Source: Pelagibacteraceae bacterium AG-349-L17
GTDB taxonomy: Bacteria > Pseudomonadota > Alphaproteobacteria > Pelagibacterales > Pelagibacteraceae
Direction of reading: 5' to 3'
DNA: 61,919 bases
NCBI GenBank assembly: GCA_003278805.1
Contig: QCDC01000010.1
Coordinates: 1-61,919, forward strand
Both the position numbers and the translations under genes were made by a program. Positions 55,382 to 61,919 of this stretch are shown here, one piece after another. The notes beneath the pieces were generated by a model. It was given only the letters and a program-made list of their open reading frames with translations. It was not told where the DNA came from and searched no databases. Positions within the stretch are counted from its first letter, which is position 1. Every line of letters starts with the position of its first letter.

Positions 55382-55458
55382 GGGGGTGTAGCTCAGTTGG
55401 TTAGAGCGATCGCCTGTCACGCGATAGGTCGAGGGTTCGAGTCCCTTCACTCCCGCCA
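55382..55458 (+). tRNA. tRNA-Asp (GUC)
   Basis: 77 bases including CCA, 12 bases after tRNA-Val and probably in the same precursor. The acceptor GGGGGTG pairs with CACTCCC (one G-U). The anticodon stem ATCGC/GCGAT encloses CTGTCAC, anticodon GTC. Discriminator G is normal for aspartate. Confidence 0.97.
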
Positions 55459-55545
55459 CTTTTTCGCGTTTTTCAATGTTAATATTAATAAAAATGTGAC
55501 GTATCAGCCCTTCAACAACAGATAAAAACTGATATATAGATTTTC

Positions 55546-55914
55546 ATGTTATCTGATTTTTTAAAAGATTACCTACCAATAATAATATTTTTAGTTTTAG
55601 CTCTTGGGTTAAGTTGTGCTTTTGTGGTTGTAAACTTTATTCTATCACCTAAAAAACCTGATCCTGAAAAACTTTCAGCTTATGAGTGTGGTTTTGAACC
55701 TTTCGAGGATTCAAGAATGGAATTTGATGTGAGATTTTATTTAGTTGCAATTTTATTTATTATTTTTGATTTAGAGATAGCATTTTTATTTCCATGGGCA
55801 ATATCTCTTGGAAATATTGGATTATTAGGTTTTTCATCAATGATGATTTTTTTGTTCATTCTTACGATAGGTTTTATTTATGAATGGAAAAAAGGTGCTT
55901 TAGACTGGGAATAA
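55546..55914 (+). CDS. nuoA: NADH-quinone oxidoreductase subunit A
   Basis: 122 residues, three helices, with the family block [19 protein letters not shown] (about 36-54) and [21 protein letters not shown]. It is part of the membrane arm at the quinone junction. It starts the nuo operon 88 bases after tRNA-Asp, in which interval a promoter is expected. Confidence 0.96.
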   Translation: MLSDFLKDYLPIIIFLVLALGLSCAFVVVNFILSPKKPDPEKLSAYECGFEPFEDSRMEFDVRFYLVAILFIIFDLEIAFLFPWAISLGNIGLLGFSSMMIFLFILTIGFIYEWKKGALDWE

Positions 55915-55929
55915 AAATTATAAACCACA

Positions 55930-56445
55930 ATGAATAATAAAATAGATCAAGTTCCTGAGGAATTTAAACAACTTGCAGAAGATTTTAGTAAGAATGGTTT
56001 TATAACTACATCACTTGATAATTTAATTAACTGGTCAAGATCAGGATCACTTCATTGGATGACTTTTGGATTAGCTTGTTGTGCCGTGGAAATGATGCAA
56101 ACAGCTATGCCGAGATATGATTTAGAAAGATTTGGAGCAGCTCCAAGGGGTTCCCCTAGACAATCAGATGTTATGATAGTTGCAGGAACTTTAACAAATA
56201 AAATGGCGCCAGCTTTAAGAAAAGTTTATGACCAGATGCCTGAACCAAGATATGTGATTTCAATGGGCAGTTGCGCAAATGGAGGTGGATATTATCATTA
56301 TTCGTATTCAGTTGTTAGAGGTTGTGATCGAATTGTTCCAGTAGATATTTATGTGCCAGGATGTCCTCCATCAGCAGAAGCATTGTTATATGGAATACTG
56401 CAACTACAAAAAAAAATTAGAAAAAAAGGATCTTTTATTAGATAG
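55930..56445 (+). CDS. nuoB: NADH-quinone oxidoreductase subunit B
   Basis: 171 residues. It carries cluster N2, the last iron-sulfur centre before quinone: Cys50 and Cys51 (LACCAVEMM), Cys115 ([10 protein letters not shown]) and Cys145 (VPGCPPSAE). It follows nuoA by 15 bases. Confidence 0.97.
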   Translation: MNNKIDQVPEEFKQLAEDFSKNGFITTSLDNLINWSRSGSLHWMTFGLACCAVEMMQTAMPRYDLERFGAAPRGSPRQSDVMIVAGTLTNKMAPALRKVYDQMPEPRYVISMGSCANGGGYYHYSYSVVRGCDRIVPVDIYVPGCPPSAEALLYGILQLQKKIRKKGSFIR

Positions 56446-56447
56446 TT

Positions 56448-57053
56448 ATGAAAAGTTTAGAAGATCTAGAAAAAAAAATTAATTCTGAGTTAACTACTAA
56501 AATTAACAATACAGAAATTAAACATAACCAAATTTATATTGAAACAGATAAGGAAGACATTATTGATGTCGTTATTTTTTTAAAAACAAATGAAGATACT
56601 AAATTTAGACAACTAATAGATATAACAGTTGTTGATTACCCAGAACAAAATCAAAGGTTTGAATTAGTATACTTGTTTTTAAGTCATGAATTTAATCAAA
56701 GATTGATTGTAAAATATTCAATTGCTGAAAATGAAGTTATTCCATCATTAACTAGCATTTTTCCATCAGCAAACTGGATGGAGAGAGAGGTTTTTGATAT
56801 GTATGGGGTATCTTTCAAGGATCACCCGGATCTAAGAAGAATACTAACTGATTATGGATTTGAAGGCCACCCATTAAGAAAAGATTTTCCATTAACGGGT
56901 CACTCAGAAGTTAGATATAGCGAAGATCAAAAAAAAGTGATTAGCGAACCTGTAAAGCTTGAACAAAATTATAGAAATTTCGATTACGAAAGTCCTTGGG
57001 AAGGAACAAAATACATTAAAGAAGAAATTAAGAATAATGACAAAAAAAATTAA
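56448..57053 (+). CDS. nuoC: NADH-quinone oxidoreductase subunit C
   Basis: 201 residues, 30-kDa subunit. The conserved block is [29 protein letters not shown] (split: [21 protein letters not shown]), then [12 protein letters not shown]. It sits in the connecting part of the peripheral arm. The 3' end overlaps nuoD by 17 bases. Confidence 0.95.
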   Translation: MKSLEDLEKKINSELTTKINNTEIKHNQIYIETDKEDIIDVVIFLKTNEDTKFRQLIDITVVDYPEQNQRFELVYLFLSHEFNQRLIVKYSIAENEVIPSLTSIFPSANWMEREVFDMYGVSFKDHPDLRRILTDYGFEGHPLRKDFPLTGHSEVRYSEDQKKVISEPVKLEQNYRNFDYESPWEGTKYIKEEIKNNDKKN

Positions 57054-58212
57054 AAATTTAAATTTAAATTTTGGCCCTCAACATCCTGCGGCTCATGGTG
57101 TTCTTAGATTAATTCTAGAGCTTGATGGAGAGGTAGTAGAGAAGGCTGATCCTCACATCGGTTTACTTCATAGAGGAACAGAAAAACTCATAGAAAACAA
57201 AACTTATATGCAGGCAGTTCCTTATTTTGATCGATTAGATTATGTCGCTCCAATGAATCAGGAACATGCTTTCGCACTAGCTGTTGAAAAAATACTTAAA
57301 ATAGATGTGCCAATTAGAGCGCAATACATAAGAGTTATATTTTGTGAGATTGGGAGAATCTTAAGTCATATTTTAAACGTTACAACTCAAGCTCTTGATG
57401 TAGGAGCATTAACACCTTCTCTTTGGGGTTTCGAGGAAAGGGAAACTCTAATGACATTTTATGAGAGAGCTTCAGGGTCAAGACTTCATGCAAATTATTT
57501 TAGAGCAGGAGGTGTTCATCAAGATTTGCCAAAAGGTTTAGAAGAAGATATTACAAAATTTTGTGAAACGTTTCCGAAAATAATTAATGATTTAGAGAGT
57601 TTACTGACTGATAATAGAATTTTTAAACAAAGAAATGTTGATATTGGAGTAGTCACAAAAGAGGATGCTTTAGATTACTCTTTTTCAGGAGTTATGATTA
57701 GAGGTTCAGGTGTTCCGTGGGATTTAAGAAAATCTCAACCTTATGACTGCTATGGGAGTTTAGACTTTAAAATTCCTGTTGGAAAAAATGGAGATTGTTA
57801 CGATAGATATTTATGTAGAATTGAAGAAATGAAAGAAAGCGTATCGATTATTAAACAGTGTCTTGCTAAAATGGAAAAAGGTCCAATTAAATCACTAGAT
57901 GGAAAGATAAGTCCACCACCTAAGGCAGAAATCAAACAATCAATGGAAGCTTTAATACATCATTTCAAGCTTTTCACAGAGGGATACAGAGTTGCAAAAG
58001 ATGAAATTTATACAGCTGTTGAGGCACCGAAAGGAGAATTTGGTGTTTATTTAATATCTGATGGATCAAGTAAACCTTATAAATGTAAAATAAGAGCACC
58101 AGGATTTTCACATTTACAATCAATGGATTATTTAATCAGAGGTCATATGTTAGCTGATGTTCCTGCAGTATTAGGTTCTTTAGATATTGTTTTCGGTGAG
58201 GTAGACAGATGA
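57037..58212 (+). CDS. nuoD: NADH-quinone oxidoreductase subunit D
   Basis: 391 residues from [21 protein letters not shown]; the in-frame ATG at 56959 adds 26 residues that lie over nuoC and do not fit the family. Quinone-site landmarks are [12 protein letters not shown] near the start, HRGTEKL and the late [17 protein letters not shown]. It forms the quinone pocket with NuoB. Its end overlaps nuoE by 4 bases (ATGA). Confidence 0.96.
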   Translation: MTKKIKNLNLNFGPQHPAAHGVLRLILELDGEVVEKADPHIGLLHRGTEKLIENKTYMQAVPYFDRLDYVAPMNQEHAFALAVEKILKIDVPIRAQYIRVIFCEIGRILSHILNVTTQALDVGALTPSLWGFEERETLMTFYERASGSRLHANYFRAGGVHQDLPKGLEEDITKFCETFPKIINDLESLLTDNRIFKQRNVDIGVVTKEDALDYSFSGVMIRGSGVPWDLRKSQPYDCYGSLDFKIPVGKNGDCYDRYLCRIEEMKESVSIIKQCLAKMEKGPIKSLDGKISPPPKAEIKQSMEALIHHFKLFTEGYRVAKDEIYTAVEAPKGEFGVYLISDGSSKPYKCKIRAPGFSHLQSMDYLIRGHMLADVPAVLGSLDIVFGEVDR

Positions 58213-58817
58213 GCTTAAGAAGACCTGCTAAAGATCAACCAGACAGTTTTGAGTTTAATGCTTCATCTTTAGAGGCAGCAAATAGTATTGTTGCAAAATA
58301 CCCTGAAGGAAAACAACAAAGTGCAGTAATGGCTTTACTTTATATTGCTCAAAGACAAAATAATAATTGGATACCAATAGCTGCAATGAAGTACATCGCT
58401 AAGTTTTTAGATATGCCTTATATTAAAGTTTATGAGGTAGCTACTTTTTATACAATGTACAATTTATCTCCTGTAGGAAAATACTTTATTCAAGTATGTA
58501 CCACAACACCTTGCATGATAAGAGGTGCAAATCAATTAGTTGAGGCTTGCAAGGAAAAAATTTCTGAAAACGAATGTGAATTATCAAATGATAAAAGCTG
58601 TTCTTGGATGGAAGTTGAATGTTTGGGAGCATGTGTCAATGCACCTATGATGCAAATAAATGATGAATATTATGAGGACTTAGATAAAGAAAAAACCTTA
58701 GATATATTAAATAAAATTTTAAATGGAGAAACTCCAAAACCAGGTTCATATAGAGGAAGAGTAAATAATGAGCCAGAAAATAATAGAAAAACATTAATGG
58801 ATTTAAAAAATGCTTAA
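58209..58817 (+). CDS. nuoE: NADH-quinone oxidoreductase subunit E
   Basis: 202 residues, 24-kDa subunit with a thioredoxin-like fold and the 2Fe-2S cluster N1a: [11 protein letters not shown] and [12 protein letters not shown] hold the four Cys. The C-terminal 40 residues are a polar extension. It overlaps nuoF by 8 bases. Confidence 0.95.
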   Translation: MSLRRPAKDQPDSFEFNASSLEAANSIVAKYPEGKQQSAVMALLYIAQRQNNNWIPIAAMKYIAKFLDMPYIKVYEVATFYTMYNLSPVGKYFIQVCTTTPCMIRGANQLVEACKEKISENECELSNDKSCSWMEVECLGACVNAPMMQINDEYYEDLDKEKTLDILNKILNGETPKPGSYRGRVNNEPENNRKTLMDLKNA

Positions 58818-60141
58818 AGATCAAGATAGAATTTTTCAAAATTTATATAATGATAAAGGCTCAGATGTAGCTTCATCACAAGAGAGAGGTGATTGGGTAA
58901 ATACAAAAGAAATAACTGATAAAGGAAGAGAGTGGATAATTAATGAAATTAAAGACTCTCAGTTAAGAGGTCGAGGTGGAGCTGGATTTCCTACAGGTTT
59001 AAAATGGTCATTTGCCCCAAAAGAAGTTGGATCTAGACCACATTATTTAGTTATTAATGCTGATGAATCTGAGCCAGGCACTTGTAAAGACAGAGATATT
59101 CTAAGATTTGAGCCTCATAAATTAATAGAGGGTTGTCTAATTGCATCTTATGCGGTCCAGGCGCATGTTTGTTATATTTACATAAGAGGAGAATATTTTG
59201 TTGATGGTCAAAAACTTCAGGCTGCAATAGATGAAGCTTATGAGAAAAAACTCTTAGGTAAAAATGCAGCAGGTACGGGTTGGGATTTAGATATTTATAT
59301 TCATTATGGTGCTGGTGCATATATTTGTGGTGAGGAAACAGCTTTATTAGAAAGTATCGAAGGTAAAAAAGGACAACCAAGATTAAAACCACCATTCCCT
59401 GCCTTGATTGGTCTTTATGGATGTCCAACAATTATTAACAATGTAGAAACTATAGCCGTAGTCCCAACAATCCTTAGAAGAGGTGGAAAATGGTTTGCTT
59501 CTCTTGGAAGAGAAAAGAATACAGGTACAAAAATATTTTGTATATCTGGAAATGTAAAGACACCGTGTAATGTTGAAGAAGAAATGAACATTCCTTTAAA
59601 AGAATTAATTGAAGTTCATGCAGGTGGTGTTATTGGAGGTTGGGATAATCTTCAAGCAGTAATTCCTGGTGGTTCATCAATGCCACTAATTCCAAAAGAG
59701 AAATGTGAAACATTAACTATGGACTTTGACTCACTTATGGCTGAGAAAAGTGGTTTAGGAACTGCAGGTATTGTGGTGATTAATAAAGATCAAGATATAA
59801 TTAAATGTATGGCAAGAATAGCAAGATTTTATAAACATGAAAGTTGTGGACAATGTACACCATGTAGAGAAGGTTCTGGTTGGATGTGGAGAATGCTTGA
59901 GAGAATGGCAAAAGGAGATGCAACCAAGGATGAGGTGGAGATGCTAGGAGATGTTACAAATCAAATAGCAGGACATACTATTTGCGCATTTGGTGAAGGT
60001 TCATCGTGGCCGGTTCAAGGATTACTTAGACATTTTAAAAAAGAAATTGAAAAAAGAAATAATTTGGATCCTATTGTTCAAAAGAAAAACAATATTCCAT
60101 ATTTAGTTGATCAACATTTACTAGACAAAAAAAATGCTTAA
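58810..60141 (+). CDS. nuoF: NADH-quinone oxidoreductase subunit F
   Basis: 443 residues, the NADH- and FMN-binding subunit. [13 protein letters not shown] (about 54-66) binds [17 protein letters not shown] lines FMN, and [12 protein letters not shown] gives the 4Fe-4S N3 Cys set. It ends 8 bases inside nuoG. Confidence 0.96.
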   Translation: MLKDQDRIFQNLYNDKGSDVASSQERGDWVNTKEITDKGREWIINEIKDSQLRGRGGAGFPTGLKWSFAPKEVGSRPHYLVINADESEPGTCKDRDILRFEPHKLIEGCLIASYAVQAHVCYIYIRGEYFVDGQKLQAAIDEAYEKKLLGKNAAGTGWDLDIYIHYGAGAYICGEETALLESIEGKKGQPRLKPPFPALIGLYGCPTIINNVETIAVVPTILRRGGKWFASLGREKNTGTKIFCISGNVKTPCNVEEEMNIPLKELIEVHAGGVIGGWDNLQAVIPGGSSMPLIPKEKCETLTMDFDSLMAEKSGLGTAGIVVINKDQDIIKCMARIARFYKHESCGQCTPCREGSGWMWRMLERMAKGDATKDEVEMLGDVTNQIAGHTICAFGEGSSWPVQGLLRHFKKEIEKRNNLDPIVQKKNNIPYLVDQHLLDKKNA

Positions 60142-61919
60142 ATTGAAAGTTAATGAAATCGAAGTTGAAGTTGAGGAAGGTTTAACTGTTCTTCAGGCTT
60201 GTGAAAAAGCTGGCGTTGAAATTCCAAGATTTTGTTATCATGAAAAATTATCAATAGCAGGTAATTGCAGAATGTGTTTAGTTGAAATGGAAAAATCTCC
60301 TAAACCAATTGCTTCATGTGCTATGCCTGCTGCAGAAGGTATGAATATTAAAACAAATACCGTTCTTGTTGAAAAAGCTCGAAAGGGAGTAATGGAATTT
60401 TTGTTAGCTAACCATCCCCTAGATTGTCCTGTGTGTGATCAAGGAGGTGAATGTGATCTACAAGATCAATCAATGTACTATGGGGTAGACAAATCAAGAT
60501 TTAAAGAAAACAAAAGAGCGGTTCCTGAAAAAAATATGGGACCATTGATTAAAACTCAAATGACCAGATGTATTCATTGTACGAGATGTGTAAGATTTGC
60601 AACCGAAGTAGCTGGGGTTCCAGAACTAGGTGCTATAGGCAGAGGTGAAGATATGCAAATTACTACTTATTTAGAACAATCAATGCAATCTGAATTGTCT
60701 GCTAACGTTGTAGATTTATGCCCAGTAGGAGCCCTTACATCAAAACCTTATGTTTTTGAAGCTAGACCATGGGAACTAAAGAAAACAGAAACAATTGATG
60801 TGATGGATGCAATTGGATCAAATGTAAGAGTAGACACATACGATTGGGAAGTGAAAAGGATACTTCCAATTATAAATGAAGATATTAATGAGGAGTGGAT
60901 CTCTGACAAAACGAGATATGCATGTGATGGTCTTCTACATCAAAGATTAGATACTCCATTTATCAAATACAACGGTAAGTTTGAAAAGGCCTCATGGGAT
61001 GAAGTGTATAAAATAATTAAATCTAAATTTGAAAACACATCAAAAGAAAAAATATGTGGTTTTATTGGTGATCTGACTAATATGGAGACTGGTTATATTT
61101 TTAAAGAATTTTTTGATCGAACAATTGATACCAAAAATTACGAGTCAAGATCTGACAATAGATTTATAAATACCTCAAAAAGAGAAAATTATTTATTCAA
61201 TTCTTCTATAAATGGTATTGAAGAAGCAGATTTAATTTTTTTAGCAGGTTCAAACCCAAGATATGAAGCAACTATTTTAAATGCTAGAATTAGAAAAGCT
61301 TACTTAAACAACAATACAAAAATAATTTCACTTAATGATGTTGGTGATTTAACTTATCCTTATCAAAGTTTAGATGGTCAAACTCAAACCTTAAATAATA
61401 TTCTTGAAGGAAATCATGACATATCTAAAGAAATTATTAATTCAAAAAAACCAATAATCATTATTGGAGAGTCTCTACTAAGATTGAAGTCTTCAGAATT
61501 TTTGTTTTATAAAACAAAAGAATTTTTATCAAAAAATAATAAAATTTCAGATGAATGGAACTCTTTAAATGTTTTATCAACTGATGCAGCTACAGTAGGA
61601 AATATTGACCTTGGAATAATTAATAATGAAAATAATTTAATAAGTGATTTAAAAGATCATAAATTTGATATTATTTATCTTGTAGGCCAAGATAATTTAG
61701 AATTTGACAAAAAAGAAGAATTCGTAATTTACCAAGGTAGCCATGGTGATAAAGGAGCTGAGTCTGCTGATATTATTTTACCAGGTGCTGCTTATACAGA
61801 ACAAGATGGATATTTTACTAATCTTGAGGGTAAAATTCAAAAAGCCTATAAAGCATCATATCCTCCAGGTGATGCAAAAGAAGATTGGCAAATAATTAAT
61901 GAACTTGCTGAATATATGA
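60134..61919 (+). CDS. nuoG: NADH-quinone oxidoreductase subunit G, 5' part
   Basis: 595 codons to the window edge with no stop, so the 3' end is missing. The ferredoxin-like 2Fe-2S domain has Cys34, Cys45, Cys48 and Cys62; next comes [16 protein letters not shown] with the N-terminal His-Cys cluster region, then [11 protein letters not shown] and [10 protein letters not shown] for further 4Fe-4S centres. The molybdopterin-oxidoreductase-like part follows ([17 protein letters not shown] and [20 protein letters not shown]), as in the 75-kDa subunit. It overlaps nuoF by 8 bases; nuoH onward should lie downstream. Confidence 0.95.
   Translation, partial: MLKLKVNEIEVEVEEGLTVLQACEKAGVEIPRFCYHEKLSIAGNCRMCLVEMEKSPKPIASCAMPAAEGMNIKTNTVLVEKARKGVMEFLLANHPLDCPVCDQGGECDLQDQSMYYGVDKSRFKENKRAVPEKNMGPLIKTQMTRCIHCTRCVRFATEVAGVPELGAIGRGEDMQITTYLEQSMQSELSANVVDLCPVGALTSKPYVFEARPWELKKTETIDVMDAIGSNVRVDTYDWEVKRILPIINEDINEEWISDKTRYACDGLLHQRLDTPFIKYNGKFEKASWDEVYKIIKSKFENTSKEKICGFIGDLTNMETGYIFKEFFDRTIDTKNYESRSDNRFINTSKRENYLFNSSINGIEEADLIFLAGSNPRYEATILNARIRKAYLNNNTKIISLNDVGDLTYPYQSLDGQTQTLNNILEGNHDISKEIINSKKPIIIIGESLLRLKSSEFLFYKTKEFLSKNNKISDEWNSLNVLSTDAATVGNIDLGIINNENNLISDLKDHKFDIIYLVGQDNLEFDKKEEFVIYQGSHGDKGAESADIILPGAAYTEQDGYFTNLEGKIQKAYKASYPPGDAKEDWQIINELAEYM

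Noticed and set aside
59054..59431. 125-residue antisense frame in nuoF
   Set aside because: Rich in His and Leu from reading nuoF backwards; nuoF itself is certain.
1..61919. CRISPR arrays, insertion sequences, prophage or toxin-antitoxin genes
   Set aside because: Looked for regular repeats, transposase motifs (DDE), integrases and typical toxin pairs; none seen.

Overview
The window is AT-rich (roughly 30% GC by eye), tightly packed and free of insertion sequences, phage genes or CRISPR arrays. Most intergenic gaps are tens of bases, and many neighbouring genes overlap by 1-20 bases. The gene content and order (aprM-aprB-aprA, xsc with suyAB, tig-clpP-clpX-lon followed by two tRNAs and nuoA-G, aminodeoxychorismate genes in a nested cluster) fit a streamlined marine alphaproteobacterium of the SAR11 / Candidatus Pelagibacter group. 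The assignment rests on gene content and protein flavour, not on a marker tree.

Layout. 1-8.3 kb: the 3' end of an ABC-2 permease, a DmdA-like aminomethyltransferase-family gene, small genes, a TauE/SafE exporter, a SOUL protein, a small beta-carbonic-anhydrase-like protein, and the YbbA/YbbP ABC system divergent from TesA. 8.3-20 kb: housekeeping and envelope genes (TPR protein, SRAP, YajQ, RseP, HU, Amt, Bcp, rhodanese, RecX, CysQ, MnmA) with several tiny membrane proteins. 20-25.5 kb: MetC, an MFS carrier, a pabB-pabA-pabC-like cluster and a HIT protein.

25.6-45.5 kb is the metabolic centre. AprM/AprB/AprA (oxidation of sulfite to adenylylsulfate) is followed by two small uncharacterised proteins, a TauE/SafE exporter and a YeiH-type exporter. 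Next come SuyB/SuyA (sulfolactate sulfo-lyase) divergent from Xsc (sulfoacetaldehyde acetyltransferase), and then a FAD amine-oxidase-like protein. Further on lie an SDR, a TerC protein and a GMC dehydrogenase divergent from a TRAP transporter (DctPQM), then an NCS1 permease and another SDR. Xsc and SuyAB both release sulfite from organosulfonates, and AprAB can use it. The oxidoreductases and the TRAP system are plausible but unproven feeders (taurine, isethionate, sulfolactate).

45.5-49.2 kb holds small periplasmic or membrane proteins, YbgC, a type-5 uracil-DNA glycosylase, a histidine phosphatase and a DUF1289 protein. 49.3-55.5 kb has tRNA-Leu, trigger factor, ClpP, ClpX, Lon, tRNA-Val and tRNA-Asp. 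55.5 kb to the end is the start of the complex I operon, nuoA-F complete and nuoG cut off by the window edge.

The best candidate for an under-described system is the sulfonate-to-sulfite-to-APS island, including its unannotated small genes and candidate upstream dehydrogenases. I saw no obviously new defence system or mobile element.
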